This document shows, piece by piece, positions 17,810-28,777 of a DNA stretch of 64,000 nucleotides. Made by a program: the position numbers and the translations under genes. The notes beneath the pieces are model-generated. The model made no database searches. It was not told where the DNA came from and saw only the letters and a list, made by a program, of their open reading frames with translations. The DNA lies in the NCBI RefSeq assembly GCF_900104515.1, contig NZ_FNJL01000007.1:124001-188000 (forward strand), given 5' to 3'. The stretch is from Paracidovorax cattleyae. GTDB lineage: Bacteria; Pseudomonadota; Gammaproteobacteria; Burkholderiales; Burkholderiaceae_C. How positions within the stretch are numbered: the stretch's first letter is position 1; every line of letters starts with the position of its first letter.

Positions 17810-18199
17810 ATGCACGCAGACATTCTCATCGTTGACGACAACCACGAGGCGGCCGAGCTGCTGCGGGATCTGCTGGAACTCAACGGCCACGGCGTGCGGG
17901 TGGCGCTCGACGGTGCGCAGGCGATCGCGCTGATGCGGTCGCAGCCCGCGCCGCTCCTGCTGGTGGACCAGCACCTGCCGGACATGCTGGGCGCGGAGCT
18001 GGTGCCGCAGCTCAAGGCGATTGCCGTCAACGCCGGGCTTCCGGCCTGCATCGCCATCGGGATCACCGGCATGAACACGGCCGAGCGCGCCGCCCTCGGA
18101 GGCTTCGACCACGTGCTCGGCAAGCCGCTCAACTTCGACGCGTTCGACGCGCTCATCGAGCGTTCGCTCGCCAGCCTGCGCCAGCCCGGCGGCGCCTGA
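17810..18199 (+). CDS. Single-domain response regulator, likely partner of the bacteriophytochrome
   Basis: The 129-residue protein is a receiver domain only. Asp9 and Asp10 form the acidic pocket, Asp53 in LLVDQHLPDM is the phosphoacceptor, the GITG segment gives the switch threonine, and Lys105 lies in VLGKPL. With no output domain it must act by protein contact or as a phosphate sink, as do receivers encoded next to bacteriophytochromes in other bacteria. It is the last gene of the ten-gene series, 33 bases after bphP, and is followed by a 312-base gap. Confidence 0.93.
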   Translation: MHADILIVDDNHEAAELLRDLLELNGHGVRVALDGAQAIALMRSQPAPLLLVDQHLPDMLGAELVPQLKAIAVNAGLPACIAIGITGMNTAERAALGGFDHVLGKPLNFDAFDALIERSLASLRQPGGA

Positions 18200-18511
18200 A
18201 GGCCGCTGCCGCAGCCTTTCCTGGCCGCCACCCCGGCCGCCTGGAATCCCGCGTCCACGCCCCGCAACCGGCACCGCTCACCGCACGTAGGTGGCCACTG
18301 ACAGCGCCTCGTAGGAACTTCCTGCAACCTTTTGTTGCGGCGCAACAGAACATGGCGGGGTAGCCCTCCTGCCATGACGCACCCCTCCTTCCCAGCCCTG
18401 CCCGCGCGACGCCCCGACCGGCGTGCGCGGCTGCGCCTGGACGGCAGCGGTTCGGCAGCGGCATTCCCCGTTTCCGCGCCCTTCAACGTTTGATCCTTCG
18501 GGAGTCCCACC
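18200..18511. other. Intergenic region before the glycogen/trehalose operon
   Basis: These 312 bases contain no convincing gene. They should hold the end of the light/stress operon and the promoter of glgC. The only strong structure is the 7-1-7 palindrome at 18333-18347. No clear intrinsic terminator is visible. Confidence 0.5.
18333..18347. promoter_or_regulatory. glgC: Perfect palindrome upstream of glgC, possible operator
   Basis: TGTTGCGGCGCAACA is a perfect inverted repeat of 7 bases around one central base, about 165 bases before the glgC ATG. A partial copy (TGCAAC) lies just upstream at 18323-18328. The size and symmetry fit a dimeric repressor or activator site, but the family of the binding protein cannot be told. 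Confidence 0.4.
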
Positions 18512-19819
18512 ATGTCCAGCACCAAGAACGTTCTCGCCATCGTCATGGCCGGCGGCGAAGGCTCGCGCCTGCATCCGCTCACGGCCGAGCGCTGCAAGCC
18601 CGCCGTTCCCTTCAACGGCAAGCACCGTATCGTCGATTTCGTGCTCTCGAACCTCGTCAACTCCGAGATCTACTCGATCTACCTGCTGGTGCAGTACAAG
18701 TCGCAGTCGCTGATCGAGCACATCCGCCAGTCCTGGACGATGACCCGCTTCATCCCCCAGCACTTCGTCACCGTGGTGCCGCCGCAGATGCGCAATGGAC
18801 CGGAATGGTTCCAGGGCACGGCCGATTCGGTGTACCAGAACATCCACCTGATCGAATCCTTCAAGCCCGACATCGTCGCGGTGTTCGGGGCCGACCACAT
18901 CTACCGCATGGACGTGCGCCAGATGATCGACTTCCACACCAAGAACAACGCCCACGTCAGCGTGGCGACGCTGCCGGTGAAGCTGGCCGACTGCAACCAG
19001 TTCGGCATCGTGGAGACGGATGACAACCACCGGATCGTCGATTTCGTCGAGAAGCCGCAGACGCCGCCGCGCCCGATGCCCGGCAGCTCCACCCACGCGC
19101 TCGCCTCGATGGGCAACTACCTCTTCAACGCCGACATCCTGCTGGACGCCCTGCGCGAGGCCCACGAAACCGGCCACAGCGACTTCGGCAAGCACATCCT
19201 GCCCTCGATGCTCAAGTCGCACCGCCTGATGGCCTACGACTTCGATACCAACACCATCCCCGGCACCGAACCCTACGAAGAGCACGGCTACTGGCGTGAC
19301 GTTGGCACCATCGACGCCTACTACCAGGCCCACTTCGACACGCTGGGCGCCACGCCGCGCTTCCGCATGACCAACCGCCACTGGCCCATCTACGCCAGCC
19401 CCGACCAGGCCGAATCGGCCCAGATCGAGAACGGCGTCATCCACCGCTCGGTGGTGGGCTCGGGCAGCATCGTGGACGGCGCCTCGCTGGACAACGCCAT
19501 GCTGCGCCGCTCCGTGGTCGTCGAGCGCGACGCACGACTCGAGCACTGCATCGTCATGGAGCGCTCGCGCATCGGCCGCGGGGCGCAGGTGCGCCGCGCC
19601 ATCATCGACCAGGACAACGACATTCCGGCGCACGAACGCATCGGCTTCGACCTGGAGGCAGACCGCAAGCGCTTCCACGTGACCGAGAGCGGCATCGTCG
19701 TCGTGCCGCGCCAGTTCTTCAAGCCGCAGAGCCTGCAGTCCACCACCCCCAGCATCGGACGGGCCCGTCCCTCCGTGGCCTGCGCGTCGGACAGCTCCGG
19801 CCTGAAGGTGGCCGCATGA
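18512..19819 (+). CDS. glgC: Glucose-1-phosphate adenylyltransferase (ADP-glucose pyrophosphorylase)
   Basis: GlgC makes ADP-glucose from ATP and glucose-1-phosphate, the committed step of bacterial glycogen synthesis. The 435-residue protein has the N-terminal nucleotidyltransferase domain, with the glycine-rich [12 protein letters not shown] loop (about residues 13-24) and the catalytic-loop GADHIYRMD segment. A C-terminal left-handed beta-helix region of hexapeptide-like repeats (about 310-400) follows. The ATG at 18512 is placed by family alignment. It is the first gene of a five-gene operon, and its stop overlaps the glgX start by 4 bases. The enzyme is expected to be allosterically controlled by glycolytic intermediates, as in the family. 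Confidence 0.97.
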   Translation: MSSTKNVLAIVMAGGEGSRLHPLTAERCKPAVPFNGKHRIVDFVLSNLVNSEIYSIYLLVQYKSQSLIEHIRQSWTMTRFIPQHFVTVVPPQMRNGPEWFQGTADSVYQNIHLIESFKPDIVAVFGADHIYRMDVRQMIDFHTKNNAHVSVATLPVKLADCNQFGIVETDDNHRIVDFVEKPQTPPRPMPGSSTHALASMGNYLFNADILLDALREAHETGHSDFGKHILPSMLKSHRLMAYDFDTNTIPGTEPYEEHGYWRDVGTIDAYYQAHFDTLGATPRFRMTNRHWPIYASPDQAESAQIENGVIHRSVVGSGSIVDGASLDNAMLRRSVVVERDARLEHCIVMERSRIGRGAQVRRAIIDQDNDIPAHERIGFDLEADRKRFHVTESGIVVVPRQFFKPQSLQSTTPSIGRARPSVACASDSSGLKVAA

Positions 19820-21972
19820 AGGCAGGCGACGCCGCACCGCACATGACCTCCCGCCGCCCCCGCGCCACCCGGCATGTCGCCGAGGCAGGCCGGCCGCTGC
19901 CGCTCGGCGCCACGGCCGACCGCAACGGCGTGAACTTCGCCGTACACGCGCCGGGCGCGGAACGCGTAGAAGTCTGCCTTTTCGCGGACGGCGAGAACGA
20001 AACGCAGCGCATCGCCCTGCCGGCTTTCACCGCCGGCACGTGGCACGGGCACGTCAAGGGACTCAAGCCGGGCCAGCGCTACGGCCTGCGTGTCCATGGC
20101 CCCTACGCCCCCGCGCAGGGCCAGCGCTTCAATCCCGCCAAGCTGCTCATCGACCCCCATGCCCGTGCGCTCGACCGGCCCGTGCTGGGCGCCGACGACC
20201 AGTTCGGCTATGAGCTCGGCCACGAGGACGAGGACGACGCCATCAGCGGCGTGGACAACGGTGCCACCGCGCCCAAGGCCATCGTGGTGCGCTCGCGCTT
20301 CGACTGGGGCGACGACGCACCGCCCCGCGTACCGCCCTCCAAGACCGTCTTCTACGAAATGCACGTCAAGGGCTTCACGCAGACACTGTCCGGTGTGCCG
20401 GAAGCCCAGCGCGGCACCTATGCCGGGCTGGGATCGGAGGCCGCCGTCGCCTACCTGAAGGGCCTGGGCGTGACCAGCGTGGAACTGCTGCCCGTGCAGG
20501 CCTTCGTGGACGACAAGCGGCTCGTGGACGCGGGCCTGGCCAATTACTGGGGCTACAACACCATCGCCTTCTTCGCACCCGAACCCCGCTATGCCGCCAG
20601 CCGTGGCGACGGCGGCACTGACGAGTTCAAGGGCATGGTCAAGGCCCTGCACGCCGCAGGCATCGAAGTGATCCTGGACGTGGTGTACAACCACACGGCC
20701 GAAGGCAACCACCTGGGCCCCACGCTCAGCCTCAAGGGCATCGACAACGCCGCCTACTACCGCCTCTCCCCGGAAGATCCGCGCTTCTATGTGGACTACA
20801 CGGGCACGGGCAACACCGTGGACACCAGCAGCCCCGCTGCCCTGCGGCTCGTCATGGACAGTCTGCGCTACTGGGTCACCGAGATGCACGTGGACGGCTT
20901 CCGCTTCGACCTGGCCTGCTCGCTGGGGCGCGACGTTTCGGGCGCCTTCACCCACCGCGCGGCCTTCTTCGCCGCAGTGGCGCAGGACCCTGTGCTCTCG
21001 TGCGTCAAGCTCATCGCCGAACCCTGGGACCTGGGCCCAGACGGCTACCAGGTGGGTGGCTTCCCCGACGGCTGGGTGGAATGGAACGGACGCTACCGTG
21101 ACGTGGTGCGCGACTACTGGCGAGGCACCGACGGCAGCCTGCCCGCTTTCGCCGCCTGCCTGTGCGGCAGCGCCGACATCCTGGAAGCCCGCCGCCGCCC
21201 GGCGACGGACAGCGTCAACATCGTCACCGTGCACGACGGTTTCACCCTGGCCGACCTCGTCAGCTACAACGAAAAGCACAACGAGGCCAATCAGGAAGAC
21301 AGCCGCGACGGCGAAAACCACAACCGCAGCTGGAACTGCGGCGCGGAAGGCCCGACGGAGGATACCGCCATCCTGGCCCTGCGCGAGCGCCAGATGCGCA
21401 ACTTCCTCGCCACGCTCTTCGTATCGCACGGCACGCCACTGCTCCTGGGCGGCGACGAGCACGCCCGCACCCAGCAGGGCAACAACAACGGCTACTGCCA
21501 GGACAGTCCCCTGTCCTGGTACGACTGGGAGCACGCAGGCCGCAACGACGCCCAGCGCCGCTTCACCGCGGCCCTGATCTCCCTGCGCACCGAGCTGCCG
21601 GCCCTGCGCACCGCGGTCGCCGACGGCGGCCGGGCCGATTGCGTCGGTGTGCACTGGCACAGCGTCTGGGGGCTGCCGATGACTCCCGAGGAATGGGACG
21701 ACCCGCAATCGCGCTGCGTCGCCGCCCTGATGGAGGCGGATGCCGACGGATGCGCGGCCCTCGTCCTTTTCAACGCCACCGGCGAAGACGCCACCTTCAC
21801 CCTGCCCCAGGAGGAAGGTGGCCGCTCCTGGACCGTGCGTGTGGACACCCGCACCGCCGACGTGCCGCCCGCGGATACTGCGCCGGTGGCTTCCGGAAGC
21901 CAATACGTGCTGCCAGGGCATGCCATGGCGATCCTCACCGCACTGGGCGCTTCCGGCGATCCCGCTCCATGA
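19816..21972 (+). CDS. glgX: Glycogen debranching enzyme (isoamylase type)
   Basis: GlgX hydrolyses alpha-1,6 branches of glycogen or limit dextrins. The 718-residue GH13 protein has an N-terminal CBM48-like domain (about 25-130), then the catalytic barrel. The nucleophile is Asp365 in DGFRFDLA, the acid/base is Glu402 in IAEPWDLG, and the transition-state aspartate lies in [12 protein letters not shown]. The barrel also has [10 protein letters not shown]. The ATG at 19816 overlaps the glgC stop. Linear chains released here would be substrates for the TreY half of the fusion protein encoded downstream. Confidence 0.96.
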   Translation: MKAGDAAPHMTSRRPRATRHVAEAGRPLPLGATADRNGVNFAVHAPGAERVEVCLFADGENETQRIALPAFTAGTWHGHVKGLKPGQRYGLRVHGPYAPAQGQRFNPAKLLIDPHARALDRPVLGADDQFGYELGHEDEDDAISGVDNGATAPKAIVVRSRFDWGDDAPPRVPPSKTVFYEMHVKGFTQTLSGVPEAQRGTYAGLGSEAAVAYLKGLGVTSVELLPVQAFVDDKRLVDAGLANYWGYNTIAFFAPEPRYAASRGDGGTDEFKGMVKALHAAGIEVILDVVYNHTAEGNHLGPTLSLKGIDNAAYYRLSPEDPRFYVDYTGTGNTVDTSSPAALRLVMDSLRYWVTEMHVDGFRFDLACSLGRDVSGAFTHRAAFFAAVAQDPVLSCVKLIAEPWDLGPDGYQVGGFPDGWVEWNGRYRDVVRDYWRGTDGSLPAFAACLCGSADILEARRRPATDSVNIVTVHDGFTLADLVSYNEKHNEANQEDSRDGENHNRSWNCGAEGPTEDTAILALRERQMRNFLATLFVSHGTPLLLGGDEHARTQQGNNNGYCQDSPLSWYDWEHAGRNDAQRRFTAALISLRTELPALRTAVADGGRADCVGVHWHSVWGLPMTPEEWDDPQSRCVAALMEADADGCAALVLFNATGEDATFTLPQEEGGRSWTVRVDTRTADVPPADTAPVASGSQYVLPGHAMAILTALGASGDPAP

Positions 21973-23792
21973 AGCACCAGCACGACATGCAGATCGGCGC
22001 CCGCCTCCTGCCTGAGGGTGGCGTCCACTTCACGCTCTGGGCTCCCGCCGCTTCGCGGCTCACCCTCCACCACCGCAGCGCACCCGGCGAGGAACCCGCC
22101 CAGGTTGCGGCCCGCCGGGATGCGGACGGCTTCTGGCAGGCCACCGTGCGGGAGGCCGGCCCGGACACGCTCTACCAATGGCAGGCGGACGGCGGCCCCC
22201 TGGTGCCCGATCCGGCATCGCGCAGCAATCCCGACGGCCCGCACGGCCCGAGCCGCGTGACCGATCCGGCCGCCTTCGACTGGACGACCGAGGGCTGGTC
22301 GGGCCGGCCGTGGAGCGACACCGTCCTCTACGAACTGCACGTGGGCACCTTCACGCCCGAGGGCACGTTCACCGCCGCCATGGAGCGGCTGCCCTGGCTG
22401 GCGGAGCAGGGCTTCACCGCCGTCGAGCTCATGCCCGTGGCCACCTTCGGTGGGCGGCATGGCTGGGGCTACGACGGCGTGCTGCCGTTCGCGCCGCACC
22501 CGGCCTACGGCACGCCGGACGACATGAAGCGGTTCATCGACCGGGCCCATGCGCTCGGCCTGATGGTGTTCCTGGACGTCGTGTACAACCACTTCGGCCC
22601 GGACGGCAACTACCTGGGCAGCTACGCCCCGGCCTTCTTCTCCGAAACCCACCACAGTCCCTGGGGCGCGGCCATCAATTTCGACGGCAGGGACAGCGGG
22701 CCGGTGCGCGAGTTCTTCATCCAGAACGCGCTCTACTGGGTGCGGGAGTTCCGCATCGACGGCCTGCGCCTGGATGCCGTCCACGCCATCGTGGACGACG
22801 GATCGCCCCACGTGCTCGAAGACCTCGCGCAGCGTGTGCGGCAGGCCGCGGAAGACCGGCACGTGCACCTCGTCCTCGAGAACGAGAAGAACGAGAGCCA
22901 GCGCCTGGCCCCCCGGCCCGAACCCACGCGCTACGACGCGCAGTGGAACGACGACTTCCACCACGCCCTGCACGTCGCCCTCACCGGTGAACGGCAGGGC
23001 TACTACGCCGACTATGCCCATGCACCGCTGGACGGGCTCGCGCACAGCTTCGCGGGCGGCTACGTCTTCTCGCCCTCCCACCGCGACGGCGATGGCAGGC
23101 GCCTGGCACGGGCACCTGCCGCACCGCAGCCCCTGGCCACGATGGTGAACTTCTGCGGCAACCACGACCAGATCGGCAACCGCGCCTTCGGCGAGCGCCT
23201 CTCGCACCTGGTGACGCAGCCCGCAGCCGAACTGGCATTGCTGTCCGCGCTGCTCACGCCCGCCACGCCGCTGGTGTTCATGGGCGATGAATTCGGAGCG
23301 GAAACACCGTTCCTGTATTTCGCCGACTGGACGGGTGAACTCCGCGAAGCGGTGCGCCAGGGACGCCAGCGCGAATTCCGGCTGGAAGCCGGCTCCGGCC
23401 GGGAACTGCCCGACCCGTGCGACGCCGCCACCCTGGAACGCAGCCGCCTCGACTGGCGGCAGGCGGAAGGCCCCGCCGGGCAGGAACGGCTTGCGCTGGT
23501 GCGCAGCGCCCTGTCGGCGCGCCGGCAATGGATCGCTCCGCGGCTGCCCCGGCTGCGCTCCGGCCCCCATACGGCGCGCCGCATCGGTGCGACCGGGCTG
23601 CAGGTGGAGTGGGACTACGACGATGGAGCACGCCTCGTGATGCAAATGAACCTGGGCAGAGAATCCGTGGGCCGGGAACCCCGGCAGCCGGACATCGTGC
23701 CCGGCAAGCCGGTCTTCGAGCACCGCTGGGAAGGCGGCAGCGCCTGGGCCCCATGGTCGGCCCTGTGGACGCTGCAGGAGGTGCCCGCATGA
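21969..23792 (+). CDS. treZ: Malto-oligosyltrehalose trehalohydrolase
   Basis: TreZ releases free trehalose from malto-oligosyltrehalose made by TreY. The 607-residue GH13 enzyme has an N-terminal CBM48-like domain (about 8-95) and the catalytic barrel, with nucleophile Asp269 in IDGLRLDAVHAI, acid/base Glu304 in LVLENEKNES and the third acid Asp400 in NHDQIGNR. The conserved WGYDG segment is at about 166-170. The ATG at 21969 overlaps the glgX stop by 4 bases, and its own stop overlaps the next start in the same way. Branching enzyme GlgB has a similar fold, but the LENEKNES motif and context support TreZ. Confidence 0.94.
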   Translation: MKHQHDMQIGARLLPEGGVHFTLWAPAASRLTLHHRSAPGEEPAQVAARRDADGFWQATVREAGPDTLYQWQADGGPLVPDPASRSNPDGPHGPSRVTDPAAFDWTTEGWSGRPWSDTVLYELHVGTFTPEGTFTAAMERLPWLAEQGFTAVELMPVATFGGRHGWGYDGVLPFAPHPAYGTPDDMKRFIDRAHALGLMVFLDVVYNHFGPDGNYLGSYAPAFFSETHHSPWGAAINFDGRDSGPVREFFIQNALYWVREFRIDGLRLDAVHAIVDDGSPHVLEDLAQRVRQAAEDRHVHLVLENEKNESQRLAPRPEPTRYDAQWNDDFHHALHVALTGERQGYYADYAHAPLDGLAHSFAGGYVFSPSHRDGDGRRLARAPAAPQPLATMVNFCGNHDQIGNRAFGERLSHLVTQPAAELALLSALLTPATPLVFMGDEFGAETPFLYFADWTGELREAVRQGRQREFRLEAGSGRELPDPCDAATLERSRLDWRQAEGPAGQERLALVRSALSARRQWIAPRLPRLRSGPHTARRIGATGLQVEWDYDDGARLVMQMNLGRESVGREPRQPDIVPGKPVFEHRWEGGSAWAPWSALWTLQEVPA

Positions 23793-26700
23793 ACGCGCCC
23801 CGCTTCGAAGGCCATGAAGGCCTGCACGAGCGCGCCCGCAGGGCCGGCATCGCGCTCCAGTACGCCAGCTTCTGGGGCGAGAACCGCGACGTGCCGCCCG
23901 AGGTGCTCGAGCGGGCCCTGTCGGCCATGGGGTCGCACGCCGACGCCGATGCGCTGCCGGCCACCATCGTGGTGGAAGAAGGCCAGGCAGCCGAGATCGA
24001 ATGGCCTGGCGCGAGCTCCTGGAGGCTGGTCACCAGTGAAGTCGAAGCCGAGGAAACCGTCTGCGAGGGCCAGGGCGCTGTCGCTCGGCTGCCGGCCACG
24101 CTGCGCGCGGGGTACTACCGGCTCGTCGGGTCCGGCATGCAGGAAGAGCGCTTCGTCATCGTGGCCCCCGGGCGCTGCTGGTCGCCCGAGCCGCTGCGCC
24201 ATGGTGAGCGCTGGTGGGGCCTGAGCGTGCAGCTCTATTCGCTGCGCTCGGACCGCAACTGGGGCATCGGCGACTTCTCCGATCTCTGCGACCTGGTGGC
24301 GACCGCCGCCGCCCAGGGCGCCGCCTTCGTCGGCCTGAGCCCGCTGCACGCCTTGCGCATGGACCGCCCGGACCTGGCCAGCCCCTACAGCCCGTCCAGC
24401 CGCCTGGCGCTCAACCCGCTGTTCATCGACGTCACCGCGATGCCGGAGTTCCTGCGCAGTGGCGCCGCCCAGTCGCTCTACGCCGACGGCGGGTTCCAGC
24501 AGCGGCTGCAGGCCCTGCGCGCCGCGGAGACAGTGCAATATGCCGAGGTCGCCGCCGCCAAGGAGGAGATGCTCGCCCTGCTGTGGGACGAGTTCCGCCA
24601 GGGCGACTGGGAATCACTGAGTCCGCGCGGCCTCGCCTTCCAGGCCTTCCTGAAGGAACATGCCGCCACCCTGGCGCCCCATGCGCTGTTCGAGGCCATC
24701 CAGCGCCACCTCGTGCGCACATCGCCCGACACCTGGGGCTGGCCCGCCTGGCCCGAGGAACTGCGGGATCCCCAGGGCCCGGCCGCCCAGGCCTTCTCCA
24801 AGGACCACGCGGAAGCCGTGGCCTACCACATGTGGCTGCAGTGGACCGCATACCTGCAGCTCGAGCAGGCCGGCGAACGCGCCCGGGCCCTCATGCCGCT
24901 CGGCCTGTACTGCGACCTGGCCGTCGGCGCGAGCGACGGCGGCTCGGAAACCTGGACCCTGCAGAACCTGTACGCGCGCGGCATGAACGTCGGGGCGCCG
25001 CCCGATCCGCTGAACACCCAGGGCCAGGACTGGGGCCTGCCGCCGCTCAATCCGGTCGCGCTGGCCGCGGCCCGCTTCATGCCGATGCGCCGCCTGCTGC
25101 ACGCCGTCATGCATCCCGCCGGGGCGCTGCGCATGGACCACGTGATGGCGCTCATGCGCCTTTTCTGGACCCACGGCGGCGGCGGCACCTACGTCGCCTA
25201 TCCGCTGCAGGCATTGCTCGCGGTGGTCGCAGTGGAAAGCCACCGCCACCAGTGCCTCGTCATCGGCGAAGACCTCGGCAACGTGGCACCGCAGATGCGC
25301 GAGGCCATGGCGCAGCGCACCATCCTCTCCTACCGCCCGCTGATCTTCGAACGCATGGATGGCGGCGCCTTCCGCCCGCCCGCACAGTGGCCGGTGCAGG
25401 CCCTGGCCGTGGTGAGCACGCACGACCTGCCCACGCTGCGCGGCTACTGGTCCGGCGAGGACATCGAGGTGCAGCGGCGCCTGGGCTGGCTGCCGGATTC
25501 GGAAGCCCACGCGCGCAGCCTGATCGAGCGGGCGCAGGACCGTGTCCGGCTGCTGATGGCCCTGCAGGAAGAAGGCCTGCTGCCTCCCGGTGCCACGGTG
25601 GATGCGCAGTCCGTGCCCGAAGCCACGGCGGAATTTACGGCCGCGGTGCATGCCTACCTCGCACGCACGCCCTCCTGGCTCGCGGCCGTGCAGATCGAGG
25701 ACGCCGTCGCGCAGCTCGAACAGGTGAACGTGCCCGGCACCACCGAGGACATGCAGCCCAACTGGCGCCGGCGCCTCGCCGTGCCGCTGGACCGGCTGGC
25801 CACGCACCCCTGCTTCGCCGCCGTGGCCTCGGCCATGCGCGGGCACCGGGGACGCCCTGCCATGCAGGCGGCCGTGGAAGAGCTGCCCGCACTCGACACC
25901 GCGGACGTGCCGCTCGCGACCTACCGCGTGCAGTTCCACAAGGACAACACCTTCGCGGCCATGACCGCCGCCGTTCCCTACCTGCAGGCGCTGGGCATCA
26001 GCCATCTCTACAGCTCGCCCTACCTCAAGGCCGCCCCCGGCAGCACGCACGGCTACAACGTCGTCGATCCCACGCAGCTGAACCCGGAAATCGGCGACGA
26101 GGCCAGCCATGCCGCGCTGTGCGATGCCCTGCAGGCACACGGCCTCGGCCAGTTGCTGGACATCGTGCCCAACCACATGGGCGTGATCGACGCTCCCAAC
26201 CCCTGGTGGGACGACGTCATGGAGCACGGGCGGTCCTCCGCCCATGCCGGCTTCTTCGACATCGAATGGGAACCCGCCACCGCCAGCCTGCAGGGCCGCG
26301 TGCTGCTGCCCATGCTCGGCGGCCAGTACGGCCACGTGCTCGAATCCGGCGAGCTGCGCCTGGATTTCGACGCGCAGGCCGGCCGCTTCCTGGTGTGCTA
26401 CTGGGACCACCGGCTGCCCATCGATCCCCGGCACTACGCCCGCATCTTCGCGGCCGTGCCCGCGCCGGCGCCCGGGGAGGCCGATGGCGACAGCGCGCTG
26501 CAGGTGCAGTCCCTCATCGACGCCTTCGGCCGCCTGCCCGACCGCGACACCGGCGATGAAGGCGAGCGCACCATGCGCCGGCGCGATGCGCCCCTGCACC
26601 AGCGGCGCCTGGCGGAACTGGCCGGCGCCCACGCCTGGCTGCGCCAGTGGATCGCGGCCTGCCTCGCCCACTGGAATGGCCGGCAGGAAGAGGCCGGCAG

Positions 26701-28777
26701 CTTCGACGCGCTGGACGGCCTGCTGCGCGACCAGCCCTACCGCCTGGCAGACTGGCGCGTGGCGGGCGACGACATCAACTACCGCCGGTTCTTCGACGTG
26801 AACTCCCTCGCCGCGCTGCGCATGGAGGAAACCTCCGTGTTCGAGGCCGCGCACGCCTGCATCTTCCGCTGGCTGGCGGAGGGGCGCATCACCGGCCTGC
26901 GCATCGACCACCCCGACGGCCTGGCCCATCCCGCGCAATACTTCGACCGCCTGCAGCGGCGTTATGCCGCGCTCGCCCGCGCTGCCGGCCGCGAGCCCAC
27001 GGCGCTCTACCTCGTGGTGGAGAAGATCCTGGCGGACCACGAGCCCCTGCCGGCCGACTGGCCCGTGCATGGCGCCACGGGCTACCGGTTCAGCAGCCTG
27101 GTCAACGGCCTCTTCGTGGACACCGCCTCGCAGGCCGCCTTTGACGACGCCTACACCAGCTTCACGGGCGACACGAAGGACTTCGAGGAAGCGGTGTACG
27201 AGTGCAAGAAGCACATCATCCAGACCTCGCTCTACAGCGACCTCGGATGGCTGGCCGACACGCTCTACCGCATCGCCCAGGCGGACCGGCGCACCATCGA
27301 TTTCACGCGCAACCAGTTGCGCATCGCCCTGACGGAGGTGGCCGCGGTCTTTCCCGTGTACCGCACCTACCTCGTGCCCGACGGTACGCCGCCCAGCGAC
27401 ACCGACCGGCGCCACGTCGCCTGGGCCATCGCAGCCGCGCGGCGGCGCATGGGCACCAGCGAAGGCGGCGTGCTGGCCTATCTCGAGGGTGTCCTGCTCG
27501 GCGACGAAGGTGCGGCCCCGCCCCTGCGCGCGCGTTTCATCCGCCGCTGGCAGCAGTTCACGGCCCCGGTCATGGCCAAGTCCGTGGAAGACACCGTCTT
27601 CTACCGCTACGTGCGCCTGGTCTCCCTGAACGACGTCGGCTCCGAGCCGCGCCGCTTCGGCCTCACCTGCGCGGCCTTCCACCAGGCCAACCTGCAGCGT
27701 GCCCGCCACCGCCCGCACAACCTGCTCGCCACGTCCACGCACGACAGCAAACGCTCCGAAGACCTCCGGGCCCGCCTCAACGTGCTCTCGGAAATCCCCG
27801 CCCTGTGGGAAGACACCGCCCTGCAGCTGCGCGAACTGGGCGAGCGCTTCACCACCGAGGTGGACGGTGTCCAGGCCCCGCGGCCGCATGACCTCTGGGC
27901 CCTCTACCAGGCGCTGGTCGGCATCTGGCCCACCCACGCCACCGAGCCGCAGGAGCGCCAGGAACTGCGCGAACGCATCCAGCAGTACATGGTCAAGGCC
28001 ATGCGCGAGGCCAAGCAGCAGACCAACTGGCTGTTCCCCGACGAGGCCTACGAGGGCGCCGTGGCGCGCTACATCGACGGCGCGCTCTCGACCGAACGCT
28101 TCGTGCGCGAACTGGAAAGGTTCGTGCAGTCCATCGCGCCCTACGGCTTCCGCAACAGCCTCTGCCAGCTCGCGCTCAAGCTGACGGTGCCGGGCGTACC
28201 GGACATCTACCAGGGCTGCGAACAGTGGAACTTCAGCCTCGTGGACCCGGACAACCGCCGTCCCGTGGATTTCGGCGCCATGGCACAGGCGCTCGGACAG
28301 GTGCAGGCGCTCTACGGCGAGGGCGTGCATCCGTCGCAGGCGGACTGGGAGCGCCTCATGGGCCCGGTGCCCGGCCCGGATGCCAAGCAGTTGGTCACCT
28401 GGCGCCTGCTGCAGTTGCGGCAGGCCCTGCCGGACCTGTTCCGCCACTCCACCTATCTGCCGCTCGCGCTCGACGGCCCCGGTGCCGAGCACGCGTTCGC
28501 CTTCGCCCGCATCCGCGATGGCCGGGCCATCGTGGTGGTCTGCGCGCGCCTGCTCTATGGCCTGGCGGCGGCGGGCTGGCGCGGCACCCGGATATCGGTC
28601 GCTTCCGCCCATCCCGTGCTGGCCAAGACCGGCGGCTGGCAGGAGTGGATGACGGGCCGACGCATCGGCGCCGACACCGGCGAAGGATGGAGCGTGGAGG
28701 AAATCCTCGGAGAAGTGCTTCCGGACCGTCCCGGCCTGCCGTTCGCGGTGCTCGTGGGCGGAGAATCCGGCGCATGA
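23789..28777 (+). CDS. malQ/treY: Bifunctional 4-alpha-glucanotransferase / malto-oligosyltrehalose synthase fusion
   Basis: One uninterrupted frame of 1662 residues joins two enzymes. Residues about 1-700 are MalQ-like (GH77): [21 protein letters not shown] early on, nucleophile aspartate near 450 in LRMDHVM, acid/base near 492 in IGEDLGNV, and the third acid near 545 in [12 protein letters not shown]. Residues about 705-1662 are TreY-like (GH13): [12 protein letters not shown] at the start, nucleophile near 1040 in [10 protein letters not shown], acid/base near 1077 in VVEKIL, and the third acid near 1318 in [10 protein letters not shown]. MalQ rearranges glucan chains and TreY isomerises the reducing-end glucose to a trehalosyl end. 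The start overlaps the treZ stop, and glgA overlaps the end. Confidence 0.93.
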   Translation: MNAPRFEGHEGLHERARRAGIALQYASFWGENRDVPPEVLERALSAMGSHADADALPATIVVEEGQAAEIEWPGASSWRLVTSEVEAEETVCEGQGAVARLPATLRAGYYRLVGSGMQEERFVIVAPGRCWSPEPLRHGERWWGLSVQLYSLRSDRNWGIGDFSDLCDLVATAAAQGAAFVGLSPLHALRMDRPDLASPYSPSSRLALNPLFIDVTAMPEFLRSGAAQSLYADGGFQQRLQALRAAETVQYAEVAAAKEEMLALLWDEFRQGDWESLSPRGLAFQAFLKEHAATLAPHALFEAIQRHLVRTSPDTWGWPAWPEELRDPQGPAAQAFSKDHAEAVAYHMWLQWTAYLQLEQAGERARALMPLGLYCDLAVGASDGGSETWTLQNLYARGMNVGAPPDPLNTQGQDWGLPPLNPVALAAARFMPMRRLLHAVMHPAGALRMDHVMALMRLFWTHGGGGTYVAYPLQALLAVVAVESHRHQCLVIGEDLGNVAPQMREAMAQRTILSYRPLIFERMDGGAFRPPAQWPVQALAVVSTHDLPTLRGYWSGEDIEVQRRLGWLPDSEAHARSLIERAQDRVRLLMALQEEGLLPPGATVDAQSVPEATAEFTAAVHAYLARTPSWLAAVQIEDAVAQLEQVNVPGTTEDMQPNWRRRLAVPLDRLATHPCFAAVASAMRGHRGRPAMQAAVEELPALDTADVPLATYRVQFHKDNTFAAMTAAVPYLQALGISHLYSSPYLKAAPGSTHGYNVVDPTQLNPEIGDEASHAALCDALQAHGLGQLLDIVPNHMGVIDAPNPWWDDVMEHGRSSAHAGFFDIEWEPATASLQGRVLLPMLGGQYGHVLESGELRLDFDAQAGRFLVCYWDHRLPIDPRHYARIFAAVPAPAPGEADGDSALQVQSLIDAFGRLPDRDTGDEGERTMRRRDAPLHQRRLAELAGAHAWLRQWIAACLAHWNGRQEEAGSFDALDGLLRDQPYRLADWRVAGDDINYRRFFDVNSLAALRMEETSVFEAAHACIFRWLAEGRITGLRIDHPDGLAHPAQYFDRLQRRYAALARAAGREPTALYLVVEKILADHEPLPADWPVHGATGYRFSSLVNGLFVDTASQAAFDDAYTSFTGDTKDFEEAVYECKKHIIQTSLYSDLGWLADTLYRIAQADRRTIDFTRNQLRIALTEVAAVFPVYRTYLVPDGTPPSDTDRRHVAWAIAAARRRMGTSEGGVLAYLEGVLLGDEGAAPPLRARFIRRWQQFTAPVMAKSVEDTVFYRYVRLVSLNDVGSEPRRFGLTCAAFHQANLQRARHRPHNLLATSTHDSKRSEDLRARLNVLSEIPALWEDTALQLRELGERFTTEVDGVQAPRPHDLWALYQALVGIWPTHATEPQERQELRERIQQYMVKAMREAKQQTNWLFPDEAYEGAVARYIDGALSTERFVRELERFVQSIAPYGFRNSLCQLALKLTVPGVPDIYQGCEQWNFSLVDPDNRRPVDFGAMAQALGQVQALYGEGVHPSQADWERLMGPVPGPDAKQLVTWRLLQLRQALPDLFRHSTYLPLALDGPGAEHAFAFARIRDGRAIVVVCARLLYGLAAAGWRGTRISVASAHPVLAKTGGWQEWMTGRRIGADTGEGWSVEEILGEVLPDRPGLPFAVLVGGESGA

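Noticed and set aside
15341-18274. A 977-codon minus-strand frame opposite bphP
   Set aside because: It is a GC-driven antisense frame with no motif. bphP on the other strand is unambiguous.
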